This document shows positions 9,497 to 18,539 of a stretch of DNA of 62,301 nucleotides, piece after piece. The translations under genes and the position numbers were made by a program. Source of the stretch: an uncultured Oscillospiraceae bacterium (GTDB taxonomy: Bacteria > Bacillota > Clostridia > Oscillospirales > Oscillospiraceae); contig CANRIU010000009.1 in the NCBI GenBank assembly GCA_947630755.1, positions 1-62,301 on the forward strand, read 5' to 3'. A model generated the notes under the pieces. It made no database searches and was not told the DNA's origin. It was given only the letters and a program-made list of their open reading frames with translations. Each line of letters opens with the position of its first letter. The first letter of the stretch is position 1.

Positions 9497-11359
9497 ATGG
9501 AGTACAGCGCGGGTATATGCGATGTGGCGGTAATTGGCGCGGGCCACGCCGGGATAGAGGCCGCCCTCGCCTCGGCGAGGCTGGGGCTGGATACGGTGAT
9601 TTTCACCATGAATCTCGACAGCCTCGGTAATATGCCCTGCAACCCGGCCATCGGCGGCACGGCGAAGGGGCACCTGGTGCGGGAGCTGTCCGCCCTCGGT
9701 GGGGAGATGCCCGCCGCCGCGGACAGGGCCTGCATACAGTACAGGATGCTGAATCTCGGCAAGGGCCCCGCCGTCTGGTCCCTCCGGGCCCAGGCCGACA
9801 GGCGTGAGTACCAGCGGGTGATGAAGGGGACCCTTGAGCGTCAGGAGCGCCTGCGCCTCGTCCAGGCGGAGATTTGCTCCGTCCGCACCGTGGACGGGCG
9901 CGTCAGCGCCGTGGTGACCCGCTCCGGCGCCGTCTGGAGCTGCTCCGCAGCCGTCATATGCACAGGCACATACCTCCACGGCAGGACCATCGTTGGCGAC
10001 GTCACCGAGGAGAGCGGCCCCGACGGTATGCACGCCTCCGGCCCTCTGGCGGACTGCCTGCGCCGTCTGGGCTTAAGCCTTCGCCGATTCAAGACGGGCA
10101 CCCCGCCCAGAATAAACGCCCGGAGTGTGGACTTTTCAAAAATGGAGCTCCAGCCCGGGGACTCAGAGCCGGAGCCCTTCACCTTTGACGGGGAGACGCC
10201 GCCGGAGAACAGGGCCGTGTGCTGGCTCACCTGGACAAACGAGCGCACCCATGAGATAATCCGGGCGAATATGCACCGCTCCCCCCTCTACAACGGCACC
10301 ATTGACGGCGTGGGGCCCAGGTACTGCCCCTCCATCGAGACCAAGCTTGTGGCCTTCCCGGACAAAAAGCGCCACCAGCTCTTCATAGAGCCCATGGGCC
10401 TTGGCACGGAGGAGCTCTACATCCAGGGGCTCTCCTCCTCCCTGCCGGAGGATGTGCAGACGGACATGGTCCACTCCATCGCCGGCCTTGAGCACGCGGT
10501 GATACAGCGCTACGCCTACGCCATCGAGTACGACTGCGTGGACCCCACCCAGCTCCGCCCCACCCTTGAGGTAAAAAAGGTTCCCGGCCTTTACGGCGCG
10601 GGGCAGTTCAACGGAAGCTCCGGCTACGAGGAGGCCGCCGTACAGGGCTTTGTCGCCGGGGTGAACGCGGCGCTGAAGATCCTCGGCAGGGACCCCCTCA
10701 TCCTCGACCGCGCCGGGAGCTACATCGGCACCCTCATCGACGACCTTGTCACCCTGGGCACAAACGAGCCCTACCGGATGATGACCTCCCGCTCGGAATA
10801 CAGGCTCTGTCTCAGGCAGGACAACGCGGACATACGCCTCGTCCCCACGGGCCACGCCCTGGGGCTTATTTCCGACGAGCGTTACGAACGTGTGTTGAAA
10901 AAATACGACCTCGTAAAGGGCGAGATCGCCCGGCTGGAGGGGATCTTCGTCCCGCCCACGGCGGAGCTCAACGCATTTCTCGAGAGCCACGGGCAGCCGC
11001 CCATTTCCACAGGCGTCAGCCTTGCCTCCCTCATACGCCGCCCGAGGCTCGGCTACGCCATGACCGCCCCCTTCGACCTCGACCGCCCCGCCCTCTCCCG
11101 GGCGGCGGCTCAGGAGGTGGAGCTGGAACTCAAGTACGCCGGGTACATCGAAAAGCAGCAGCGGCAGATAAACGAGTTTCGCCGTATGGAGTCCCGGCGC
11201 ATCCCGCCGGACATAGACTACGGCTCCATTCAGGGTCTGCGGCTGGAGGCCCGGGAGAAGCTCTCCGCCCTCCGCCCGGAGACTCTGGGCCAGGCCACCC
11301 GGATCTCCGGCGTCTCCCCCTCCGACGCCGCAGCGCTGATGATTTACCTCGGAAAGTGA
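9497..11359 (+). CDS. mnmG: tRNA uridine-5-carboxymethylaminomethyl modification enzyme MnmG
   Basis: FAD-dependent enzyme that, with MnmE, installs the cmnm5 group at U34 of tRNAs. 620 residues, normal length. The N-terminal dinucleotide-binding motif is VIGAGHAG (residues 12-19), followed by NMPCNPAIGG and GPAVWSLRAQ, and a C-terminal helical tRNA-binding domain ending GVSPSDAAALMIYLGK. The ATG at 9497 follows a GGAGGAGAT site. The usual partners mnmE, rsmG, jag and yidC do not flank it; it stands as a single-gene unit. Confidence 0.97.
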   Translation: MEYSAGICDVAVIGAGHAGIEAALASARLGLDTVIFTMNLDSLGNMPCNPAIGGTAKGHLVRELSALGGEMPAAADRACIQYRMLNLGKGPAVWSLRAQADRREYQRVMKGTLERQERLRLVQAEICSVRTVDGRVSAVVTRSGAVWSCSAAVICTGTYLHGRTIVGDVTEESGPDGMHASGPLADCLRRLGLSLRRFKTGTPPRINARSVDFSKMELQPGDSEPEPFTFDGETPPENRAVCWLTWTNERTHEIIRANMHRSPLYNGTIDGVGPRYCPSIETKLVAFPDKKRHQLFIEPMGLGTEELYIQGLSSSLPEDVQTDMVHSIAGLEHAVIQRYAYAIEYDCVDPTQLRPTLEVKKVPGLYGAGQFNGSSGYEEAAVQGFVAGVNAALKILGRDPLILDRAGSYIGTLIDDLVTLGTNEPYRMMTSRSEYRLCLRQDNADIRLVPTGHALGLISDERYERVLKKYDLVKGEIARLEGIFVPPTAELNAFLESHGQPPISTGVSLASLIRRPRLGYAMTAPFDLDRPALSRAAAQEVELELKYAGYIEKQQRQINEFRRMESRRIPPDIDYGSIQGLRLEAREKLSALRPETLGQATRISGVSPSDAAALMIYLGK

Positions 11360-11478
11360 CCGAAAACCCCCACATGGCTCTCGATCCGGCCTGTCGCAAC
11401 CTGCGGTTGCGGAATTGGTGGGCCTGATTGGTTGTCATTTCCGCCGCATTACAGTATCATTGTGGCGAGGTGAGAGAT

Positions 11479-12900
11479 ATGAAAATAAGTGAGAGACTAT
11501 ACGAGCTCCGCCGAAAGGCGGGGCTTTCGCAGGAGGAGCTCGCGGAGAAGATAGGCGTCTCCCGTCAGGCCGTGGGCAAGTGGGAGAACGGCGCCAGCGT
11601 CCCGGAGCTTGAAAAGCTCCTGTCCCTGTCGGAGTTTTACGGCATCGGCATCGGCGAGCTCATTGGCGCGGAGCCCCCCTCCGCCGTCCCCCCTCCCCCC
11701 TCCGAGCCGGAGGACGCACCCGTTCAGGAAAGCTCCGGGCCGGACCCTGCGGCTCTGGAGGATCTGCTCCAGAGCCTTGGGGAGAACCAGCGCGCCGGCA
11801 ATCTTCGGGCAAAGAAGCAGCGCAAATACCTCTGGTGTGCCCTCGCCGCCGTCCTCGGGGCGACGATAGTTGTGACAGTGGTCCTCTTTGTGAGGCTCGC
11901 CGACCTGCAGTCCCGGCTTTCAAGCCTCAACAGCCTTCTCGTATTCACCCAAAACTCCCTCAGCGACAGCATCACCAGGATGCAGTCCAGCGTCGCGGGC
12001 CTTTTGGAGGAGCAGTACTCCCTCTTCACCTCTCTGGACTACACTCTGAGCCTGGACGAGGACAGCGGCAGCATCCTTGTCACCATCACCGCCGTCCCCA
12101 AGACTCTGACCGATACCACGGACATACGCTTCACCGTCCACCGCGGCAAGGAGAGCTTCTCCGCTGAGGGCATAATTGAGGACGGCGTCTGCAAGGCCGA
12201 GCTCCTCATCCCCCCGAGCACCCTTGCCCCCGGCAGCGGCACGGACCTCACCCTCGCCCTCAGGCTCTACGAGAGCTCCGGCAACGGCGGCATCCCGGAG
12301 TACAACCTCGATTACAGCGCCTACGGAAGCTGGCTTACCCCGGCGACCGACGCCCTGCCCCTCACCGTCTATTTCACCGACGGCGGCGCCGTCACCCAGC
12401 GCGATGTGGGCTCCATCGTCGTCGGCCTTGACGAGATCCTCCCCTCCCGGAGGCTGAACTGGTACTCCGGCTCCGCCCAGGACGGCTCCGTCACCGGACT
12501 TCTGGTAATGAAGGGCGACAGCGGCTCCGTCACCTCCGCCCGGGTCATAGTCTACTCCGGCCTCCAAAAGCTTTACGACCAGGACCTCGCCTTGAGCTGG
12601 GACGAGCACTTCGCCCTCCCGGAAGAGTACCTGCACGGCCCCACGTTCAGCACCGCCGACGGCCAGGCCGCCCTCGTAAGGCCCGCCGGGGACCTGGGCG
12701 GGGCATATTCTCAGGAGCTGACCCTTGACTTCTCCGACGCCGCGGAGGGCGACCGCCTTCTGGCGTTTTTGGAGCTCACCGACGAGCACGGCATAAAATA
12801 CCTCGGCATCCTCTTTACCGGGCGTCCCCGCGAGGAGAGCGATCTCACCCTTCGCGACTTCACCCACGTCCTCCGCCCGGTGCTGGACGCAGAAAACTGA
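11479..12900 (+). CDS. Xre-type regulator with membrane anchor and extracellular region
   Basis: A 473-residue protein with an N-terminal HTH_3 domain (residues 3-57, SQEELAEKIGVSRQAVGKWENG), a Pro/Ser-rich linker, one transmembrane segment (about 117-139) and about 330 residues outside the membrane, probably beta-rich. This layout suggests DNA binding in the cytoplasm controlled by an extracellular sensing part. The ATG at 11479 follows a GAGGTGAGA site; an upstream in-frame start at 11428 is less likely. The extracellular part is not recognised. Confidence 0.8.
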   Translation: MKISERLYELRRKAGLSQEELAEKIGVSRQAVGKWENGASVPELEKLLSLSEFYGIGIGELIGAEPPSAVPPPPSEPEDAPVQESSGPDPAALEDLLQSLGENQRAGNLRAKKQRKYLWCALAAVLGATIVVTVVLFVRLADLQSRLSSLNSLLVFTQNSLSDSITRMQSSVAGLLEEQYSLFTSLDYTLSLDEDSGSILVTITAVPKTLTDTTDIRFTVHRGKESFSAEGIIEDGVCKAELLIPPSTLAPGSGTDLTLALRLYESSGNGGIPEYNLDYSAYGSWLTPATDALPLTVYFTDGGAVTQRDVGSIVVGLDEILPSRRLNWYSGSAQDGSVTGLLVMKGDSGSVTSARVIVYSGLQKLYDQDLALSWDEHFALPEEYLHGPTFSTADGQAALVRPAGDLGGAYSQELTLDFSDAAEGDRLLAFLELTDEHGIKYLGILFTGRPREESDLTLRDFTHVLRPVLDAEN

Positions 12901-12923
12901 CATTTAATTTAATTTATAAAAAA

Positions 12924-12949
12924 ATGGCTGGAATTTTAATTCCAGCCAT
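12924..12949. terminator. Bidirectional terminator between regulator and tldE
   Basis: ATGGCTGGAATT (12924-12935) and its exact complement (12938-12949), flanked by an A run on the left and ATTTTAT on the right. It sits between two convergent stops. Confidence 0.85.
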
Positions 12950-13000
12950 ATTTTATACTGCCAAACTGTCAAAAGCCCGGCGAAGCTTTCACCAAAGCGT

Positions 13001-14278
13001 TTACTCCACTCCCGCGACTCTGACTCCCTTAAGCGCCACGGCGTAGGGTCCGTGGTAGGAGGCCGAGGTGAAGCGCTCCTTTGAAAAGCGCATCGTCTTC
13101 TGCGCCTCAAATAGGCTCCCGTTTATCGACCCCCCGGTGACCGGGGTGACCTTCTCCCCGTCAAAGAGATACCCTAAACGTATCTCCCCGGCGAAGTGCC
13201 CCGTCATGGGGTTCATCTGGAAATCCGAGAAAATGGCCGTCTCCAGGTACGGCTCTGCCTTAAGCTGCGCCAAGGGCGTCTCCCCGGTGGGTACGACTAT
13301 CCCGGTATATTTCCCGGTGGGCTCCACCCCCAGGTATCTTGAAAAGCGCACCCCGCCGTGTACGCACCTGAGTACGCCGTCCTCCATGAGCCGCCTGTCT
13401 GTAAGGCGCACGCCCTCGCTGTCGTATGGCACCGTCGCGGAGAGGTCAATAGTCAGCCTGTCGCCTGTGGCGTCCTGCCCCTGAATGTCCATCCCGGGCG
13501 CGTAGTCCGAGTAGTGCTGGTAAATGAGCGACGCGTCGGAGCGGCTCAGATAGCAGCTCAGCACCTCCTCAAGCTGTTCCCCGGTGAGTATCACGGTGTA
13601 CTCCCCGGATTTCGGGGGCTGGGCCGCCGCGGCCCTGTCCCGGGTGGTGGAGAGGGCCTGCCGGACCTTCTCCGTGAGGGCCCCGGCGTCCGGGTCCCGG
13701 TAGGCGAAGCTGTGGTAAGTCTCCACGTCCCTCGGCGCGGGGCACTGTATCACGAACTCCCCCCGGACCTGATCCGTGTTCCAGCTCACGTCCACTCCCC
13801 GGGAGTTTATCACCCGGTTCCGGCGGCGGAGGACAAACAGCTCCGCGGAGTTCACAAAAACGTCCTCCTCCACATCCGCCGCGAAGAGCGCGTCGCCCAT
13901 AAGCTTCGCCGCCTCCTCCGGCTCCATGGATGCAAAGCCGCTCTTTGATGGCTCCTCCGGCTCCTTTGTGCCCTCAAGCAGCTCATAATACTGGTTCCCC
14001 GCCAGCGACGCGGCGTAGTAGGCGTCCCGCAGGGCCGCTCTCAGCTCCCCCTCGCCCATTCCCGGGTAGACCGGGAGGGATGAGGACCCGAGAAGCCTCT
14101 CGCCGGAGCGCTCTATCTCCCGGTATACAGTGACGGTCCACTCCATAATGTCCGTCCGGCGCTTCAGGTCCATGTTCCTTCTCACAAAGAAGCACTCCAC
14201 CGACCTGGAGCTCACCTCGTTGATTGCGTAAGCGTCTATCCCCTCGGCTCTGAGCGCGTCAAGTATTTTGTCTGTCAT
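13001..14278 (-). CDS. TldE/PmbA-like subunit of the TldD-TldE metalloprotease
   Basis: A 425-residue member of the TldD/PmbA family (peptidase family U62/M103). It lacks an HExxxH motif, as expected of the non-catalytic TldE partner. The ATG at 14278 has GAGAGGTGA upstream; a longer in-frame version from 14563 would overlap tldD and is rejected. It lies 11 nt after tldD in the same operon, matching the obligate TldD-TldE heterodimer. These proteases trim unfolded peptides and mature some RiPP precursors; no RiPP gene is seen nearby. Confidence 0.9.
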   Translation of the reverse strand: MTDKILDALRAEGIDAYAINEVSSRSVECFFVRRNMDLKRRTDIMEWTVTVYREIERSGERLLGSSSLPVYPGMGEGELRAALRDAYYAASLAGNQYYELLEGTKEPEEPSKSGFASMEPEEAAKLMGDALFAADVEEDVFVNSAELFVLRRRNRVINSRGVDVSWNTDQVRGEFVIQCPAPRDVETYHSFAYRDPDAGALTEKVRQALSTTRDRAAAAQPPKSGEYTVILTGEQLEEVLSCYLSRSDASLIYQHYSDYAPGMDIQGQDATGDRLTIDLSATVPYDSEGVRLTDRRLMEDGVLRCVHGGVRFSRYLGVEPTGKYTGIVVPTGETPLAQLKAEPYLETAIFSDFQMNPMTGHFAGEIRLGYLFDGEKVTPVTGGSINGSLFEAQKTMRFSKERFTSASYHGPYAVALKGVRVAGVE

Positions 14279-14289
14279 TTTATCACCTC

Positions 14290-15720
14290 TCAGCCAAGCC
14301 TGATGCGGGCCTTTATCCATGGCCCTCCGTCGGACACCTTCACCCACTCCTTGTAGCCCTTGCCGCACATACCGCTGCCGCCCAGCTCCGTGGTGTCGCT
14401 CATCATGGTGATGGACTTGAGAAGATCCGGCACATAGCCCGTGAGCACAATGGGAGAAAAGATGCGCCCGGTGAGCTTCCCGTCCTTTATCTCCCTGGCA
14501 TAGCTCACCATGCACTGGATGCCCCAGTTTTTCGGGTCCTCCATGCCGCTGGTGGGCTCGCACAGCATAAGCCCGTCCTTGACGGAGGCTATCATGTCCT
14601 CCACCTTGTCCGTCCCCGGCTCAAAATATGTATTCGTCATGCGGGTGTAGGCCTTGCGCCGGAAGCTCTCGCGCCTGCCGTTTCCGGTGGGCTCGGTTCC
14701 GAGGGTCAGGGCCGACAGATAGTCGGAGATCCCACGCTTCAGCACGCCCTTCTCGATTATCACCGTGTCGTGGGCCGGCGTCCCCTCGTCGTCAAAGAAG
14801 TAACTGCCCGTCTGGGGCGCCACCGCCGCGCCGTCGTGCATCGTCACCAGCGGCGACGCCACATACTCCCCGACGCACTTCTCCGCCAGGGCGCGCTTTT
14901 TCACGAACATATCCATCTCCACCCCGTGGCCGAAGGCCTCGTGGACTATCATGCCCGTGACCTCCGGGGTGCAGACGCACTCATACTCTCCGGGTCTCAG
15001 GGGGACGGCGTCAAGAAGCTCCAGCACGTTCTTAACGGCGCTCTCAACTCCCCCCTCGTACTCGTCCAGCAGCTCCGCCCCGCCAAGGCGCGAGAAGGCC
15101 GTGCCGCTGGACTTTATTTCCTGCCCCTTCGCCGCGGAGCAGCGTATGCCGCCGTTTATCCACATCACGTTCTGCTCCAGATCTCTGTCCGGCGCCAGAT
15201 ACAGCTTCGACCCCACGCTCCAGGCGACAGTCACACGGCAGTCTATGAGCCTGTCCGACAGCGAAAGCCCCCTGTCCCTTATGGCGGTGAGGCGCGTCAC
15301 GATGGCCTCCTCCCCGAGCTTTTCCGGGTCTATCTCAAAATCCGTGCTCTCATGGAGCCTGAGCTTCTCCCGCGCCGGGGCCGCGTAGACCCGCTCCCGG
15401 ACGCCCTCCGGCATGACCGCACCGGACATGGCTGCGGTGGCGCATATCCTCTCAAGAGCCTCCCCGACCCCGTCGGGAGTGATGTCGCTCATCGAGTGCT
15501 CCGACCAGTGCTCCCCGTCGAAGACCTTCACCACCAGACCCCTGGCGGATGTTAAGCCGCCCGAGCCTATGCTCGTCAGCCTCCGGGATACGGACAGGCT
15601 CCTCTCCCGGGTGTCCTGCGCCAGAATGGACGCAAATGGATACCGCTTCAAAAGCTCCCCCAGCAGCGCCTCCATGGCGGGGCGGCGGCTTTTCAAGTAT
15701 TCGCTGTCTTTGACCTTCAT
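14290..15720 (-). CDS. tldD: TldD-like catalytic metalloprotease subunit
   Basis: A 476-residue zinc peptidase subunit. The zinc motif HEAFGH is at residues 260-265, followed by the conserved GVEMD. The ATG at 15720 has GGAGGG 5 nt upstream; the reading frame continues back across the neighbouring tRNA gene, but that extension is not translated. It is first gene of the two-gene tldD-tldE operon. It is normally an active heterodimer with TldE that degrades short unfolded peptides through a narrow chamber. Confidence 0.93.
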   Translation of the reverse strand: MKVKDSEYLKSRRPAMEALLGELLKRYPFASILAQDTRERSLSVSRRLTSIGSGGLTSARGLVVKVFDGEHWSEHSMSDITPDGVGEALERICATAAMSGAVMPEGVRERVYAAPAREKLRLHESTDFEIDPEKLGEEAIVTRLTAIRDRGLSLSDRLIDCRVTVAWSVGSKLYLAPDRDLEQNVMWINGGIRCSAAKGQEIKSSGTAFSRLGGAELLDEYEGGVESAVKNVLELLDAVPLRPGEYECVCTPEVTGMIVHEAFGHGVEMDMFVKKRALAEKCVGEYVASPLVTMHDGAAVAPQTGSYFFDDEGTPAHDTVIIEKGVLKRGISDYLSALTLGTEPTGNGRRESFRRKAYTRMTNTYFEPGTDKVEDMIASVKDGLMLCEPTSGMEDPKNWGIQCMVSYAREIKDGKLTGRIFSPIVLTGYVPDLLKSITMMSDTTELGGSGMCGKGYKEWVKVSDGGPWIKARIRLG

Positions 15721-15780
15721 TGTCGCCCTCCACAATATATAATATAAAATTGGGGCGCGCCAGAGGCGTGCCCCAATATC

Positions 15781-15857
15781 TGGTGGACGATGTAGGACTC
15801 GAACCTGCGACCCTCCGCACGTCAAGCGGATGCTCATACCAGCTGAGCTAATCGTCC
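15781..15857 (-). tRNA. tRNA-Val (anticodon GAC)
   Basis: On the minus strand the 7-bp acceptor GGACGAT/ATCGTCC, D arm, anticodon stem TCCGC/GCGGA with loop TTGACGT (anticodon GAC) and T arm with TTCGAGT are all present. The 3' CCA is encoded (15781-15783). It lies 60 nt upstream of tldD on the same strand and could be co-transcribed with it. Confidence 0.97.
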
Positions 15858-15929
15858 GTCAGCGTCCCTTATTTTAACGCATGAAAAGGTGGTTGTCAAC
15901 ACTTTTTTTAAAAAACCCGAAAAAAATGC

Positions 15930-15958
15930 TTGCATTTTTCTATTGCGGGTGTTATTAT
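15930..15958 (+). promoter_or_regulatory. tRNA-Arg promoter
   Basis: TTGCAT (15930-15935), 17-nt spacer, TATTAT (15953-15958). Start would be near 15965, 24 nt before the mature tRNA. Confidence 0.75.
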
Positions 15959-15988
15959 AGTAGGGCGCTTGAGAGAGCGCGTGGAAAT

Positions 15989-16065
15989 GCGCCTGTAGCT
16001 CAGCTGGATAGAGTGCGCGGCTACGAACCGTGAGACCGGGGGTTCGAGTCCCTTCAGGCGTACCA
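15989..16065 (+). tRNA. tRNA-Arg (anticodon ACG)
   Basis: 77 nt with encoded CCA. The anticodon loop CTACGAA gives ACG, read as inosine after TadA deamination, so it serves CGU/CGC/CGA. All arms fold, but there are several G-U pairs: the first acceptor pair (G1-U72), one in the D stem, one in the anticodon stem and two in the T stem. Confidence 0.95.
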
Positions 16066-16069
16066 CCCT

Positions 16070-16101
16070 GGAAGCAGCCCATTTGGGCTGCTTCCTTTTT
16101 T
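16070..16101 (+). terminator. tRNA-Arg terminator
   Basis: GGAAGCAGCCC (16070-16080) pairs exactly with GGGCTGCTTCC (16085-16095) and is followed by TTTTTT. Confidence 0.92.
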
Positions 16102-16242
16102 GCTTTTTTGCCCATTTTCCTTCAATTTTCGGGCCGTTCCCCGGGAGGCTTCAGATTTTTGCGAAAATCTGACGGTTTATATTGCATTTTCGGCGCATCG
16201 GAATTATAATTCCATTACTCCGAATGACAGGGGGAGATTAAA

Positions 16243-17103
16243 ATGGTCAAAAAAACTCCCGCCCAGTGGGCGGCTTGGTTTCTCATTTTAAACGCCGGGC
16301 TCTTGGCCACCGCGGCGGGGATAGCCCTCTTCAAGTCCCCGAACCACTTCGCCATGGGCGGCACGTCGGGGATCGCCGTTATAATGTCCGCCCTCTGGCC
16401 CGGGATGAACGTCTCCGGGGCGATGTTCATCATAAACATAGCCCTCATCATCGTGGGCTTCATCTTTCTCGGGCGGAGCTTCGGCTGGGCCACCATATAT
16501 GCCTCCCTGGCCCTCTCCGTCTACGTCGCCATGTTTGAGTGGCTCGTCCCTCTGGACGCCCCCCTGACTGACGACGCGCTTCTGGAGGTCATCTGGGCCG
16601 TCATACTCCCCGGCGTGGGCTCCGGCCTTGTGTTCAACATCGGCGCGTCCACCGGCGGCACGGACATCGTCGCGATGATCCTCTCGAAGCACACCTCCCT
16701 TGAGGTGGGCAAGGCCCTGCTGGTGCCCGACTTCGTCATCACCGCCTGCACCTTCTTCATCTTCGACATAAAGACCGCTCTGTACAGCCTCACCGGGCTT
16801 TTGATGAAGACCTTCCTTGTGGACATCGTCATCGACGGCATAAACTCCCGGAAGTACTGCACCATCATCTCCTCCCACCCCCAGGAGGTGAAGGAGTTTA
16901 TCCTCACAAAGCTCCGCCGGGGCGCCACCATCACGAAAGCCGAGGGCGCCTTCACCGGTAAGGCGGAGGTCATGATAACCACCGTCCTCACCCGCCGTCA
17001 GGCGGTGTACCTGAGAAACTTCATCCGCAGCATCGACGCCCACGCCTTCATCACCATGGTCAACTCCTCCCAGATAATCGGCAAGGGCTTCCGGGAGATA
17101 TGA
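16243..17103 (+). CDS. YitT-family membrane protein
   Basis: A 286-residue membrane protein with about five hydrophobic segments in the first 190 residues (YitT_membrane) and a C-terminal soluble DUF2179 domain (about 200-280, RKYCTIISSHPQEV...). Gly-rich loops GGTSGIAVIM and GASTGGTDIVAM are family features. Start ATG at 16243 follows GGGGGAGAT. Function of the family is not established; a transport or sensing role has been proposed. A paralogue with different base composition lies at 23135-24040. Confidence 0.9.
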   Translation: MVKKTPAQWAAWFLILNAGLLATAAGIALFKSPNHFAMGGTSGIAVIMSALWPGMNVSGAMFIINIALIIVGFIFLGRSFGWATIYASLALSVYVAMFEWLVPLDAPLTDDALLEVIWAVILPGVGSGLVFNIGASTGGTDIVAMILSKHTSLEVGKALLVPDFVITACTFFIFDIKTALYSLTGLLMKTFLVDIVIDGINSRKYCTIISSHPQEVKEFILTKLRRGATITKAEGAFTGKAEVMITTVLTRRQAVYLRNFIRSIDAHAFITMVNSSQIIGKGFREI

Positions 17104-17121
17104 TTTTCGCGAGGGAAAGGA

Positions 17122-17598
17122 ATGGACATCACTTATATTTCCGGAAACGAAAAGTTTAACTATCGGGTTTGCGCCGTCATTATCTCGAACGATAAAATTC
17201 TGGCAATGCACGACGAGCGTTCTCCATACTTTTACCTGCCCGGGGGCAGAGTTCATATGGGAGAGACCGCCGAGCACGCAGTTGTCAGAGAGGTGGAGGA
17301 AGAGCTTAATATCACGCCTGAAATCATCCGTCTTTTATGGCTGGCTCAGAGCTTTTTCACCGAAGATGTCGACAGGCTCGATTATCATGAGATCTGCATT
17401 TATTATCTGATGGACATCTCGGCAACAGAGCTGTTGGACCGTGGTGAGCGTTTTACGCTCCATGAGGGCTGCCACACGCATGACTTTGAATGGCTTGCAT
17501 TTGAACGGCTGCGGGATGAATACTTCTATCCCGTTTTCCTGAAAACAGACATTTTCAACCTTCCCGAGCATTTTACCATCAGAACAGAGCGTGAGTGA
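17122..17598 (+). CDS. Nudix hydrolase
   Basis: A 158-residue protein with a Nudix box at residues 42-64: G-x5-E-x7-REVEEEL is complete, with Asn in place of the last conserved glycine. Such enzymes hydrolyse nucleoside diphosphates linked to another group, using Mg. The substrate cannot be predicted. Codon use is AT-richer than neighbours (many AAT, TAT, GAT, TTT codons), hinting at recent acquisition. It follows the YitT gene by 18 nt. Confidence 0.9.
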   Translation: MDITYISGNEKFNYRVCAVIISNDKILAMHDERSPYFYLPGGRVHMGETAEHAVVREVEEELNITPEIIRLLWLAQSFFTEDVDRLDYHEICIYYLMDISATELLDRGERFTLHEGCHTHDFEWLAFERLRDEYFYPVFLKTDIFNLPEHFTIRTERE

Positions 17599-17717
17599 CC
17601 GGGGGCAATACGTTCTCAAATGGGCTTTGAGCATCGGGGGATAGAATGCCGAGCAAAAACGCCTGAGCTTCTGCAATATGCGAAGGAACACAGAAACTGG
17701 ATCTCTGCTTTTAAAGA

Positions 17718-17753
17718 AACAGGGCGGTATGGTCAACTCCATACCGCCCTGTT
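17718..17753. terminator. Terminator between Nudix gene and thiZ
   Basis: A perfect 15-bp stem (17718-17732 with 17739-17753), loop TCAACT; TTTTTT occurs about 10 nt downstream on the plus strand. It separates convergent genes. Confidence 0.75.
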
Positions 17754-17801
17754 AATACGGCGCGTTTTTTCATAAAATCCCCGCCCGGCGTCCCGGTGAG
17801 C

Positions 17802-18536
17802 TTATCCGCCGATAGCCGCCTTTATGGTCCGCTTGTACTCCAAAAACTCCGGCGACAGCGGGAAGTCCTCCCCCCGGGGCCGGGGCGGCTCCACGGTTAT
17901 GACCTTCGTTATTGTCCCGGGCTTTCCCGTGAGAAGGCATATCCTGTCCGACAGGAGTATCGCCTCGTCCATGTCGTGGGTTATAAACAGCGTAGACAGG
18001 CGTATCCGGTCCATGATGTCCAGGTACCACCTGTGCATCGCGGACTTTGTTATGGTGTCAAGGGCGGAGAAGGGCTCGTCCAGCAGCGCCACCTCCTGTG
18101 AAAAAAGGTATGTGCGCAGCAGCGCCGCCCGCTGGCGCATCCCGCCGGATAGCTGCGCGGGCCAAAGCCGCCCCGTGCCCTCCAGCCCGAACTCCGCCAG
18201 GTGCTCCCGCACCTGCTCCCGGGCCCTGCTCTTCGGCGTGCCCCGGAGCAGCAGCGGCAGGGCGCAGTTGTCCTCGATGGTCCTGTATGGCAGCAGCATG
18301 TCCTTCTGGAGCATATAGCTTATGCTCCCCGGCTTTCCCGTGACATCCCGCCCCTCGAGGAGCACTCTCCCGTCATCCGGCTTCAGAAGTCCCGAGATCA
18401 CGTTGAAAAGCGTCGTCTTTCCCCCGCCCGAGACCCCCAGGATGGAGACCAGCTCCCCCTTTTTCAGCGTCAGACTCACGTCCCGGAGCACATGGTTGTC
18501 CCCAAAGGAGACGGAGACGTTCTCTACCTCCAGCAT
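17802..18536 (-). CDS. thiZ: ABC transporter ATPase for thiamine precursor (ThiZ-like)
   Basis: ATP-binding subunit of an importer for a thiamine precursor, probably hydroxymethylpyrimidine or a related degradation product. 244 residues with Walker A GVSGGGKTT (34-42), signature LSGGMRQR, Walker B VALLDEPFSALD and the H-loop THDMDEA. It is the last gene of a TPP-riboswitch operon and starts 3 nt after the thiY stop. Substrate assignment rests on the riboswitch and the ThiY partner. Confidence 0.88.
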   Translation of the reverse strand: MLEVENVSVSFGDNHVLRDVSLTLKKGELVSILGVSGGGKTTLFNVISGLLKPDDGRVLLEGRDVTGKPGSISYMLQKDMLLPYRTIEDNCALPLLLRGTPKSRAREQVREHLAEFGLEGTGRLWPAQLSGGMRQRAALLRTYLFSQEVALLDEPFSALDTITKSAMHRWYLDIMDRIRLSTLFITHDMDEAILLSDRICLLTGKPGTITKVITVEPPRPRGEDFPLSPEFLEYKRTIKAAIGG

Positions 18537-18539
18537 GGC

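Noticed and set aside
11360-11478. Possible small RNA between mnmG and the Xre gene
   Set aside because: Only a short CGCAACC/GGTTGCG stem is seen, with no promoter, T run or match to SRP, 6S or tmRNA.
13001-14563. Long form of the TldE frame (520 residues)
   Set aside because: The first 95 residues overlap the tldD coding sequence in another frame and have a non-protein-like His/Arg/Gly composition; the ATG at 14278 has a good ribosome binding site.
15721-15837. N-terminal extension of TldD across the tRNA-Val gene
   Set aside because: The frame merely stays open through the tRNA; the ATG at 15720 has a strong ribosome binding site.
17620-17775. Possible 51-residue frame (MGFEHRGIEC...) after the Nudix gene
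   Set aside because: It contains the terminator hairpin, has no ribosome binding site and no recognisable family; at most a decayed gene end.
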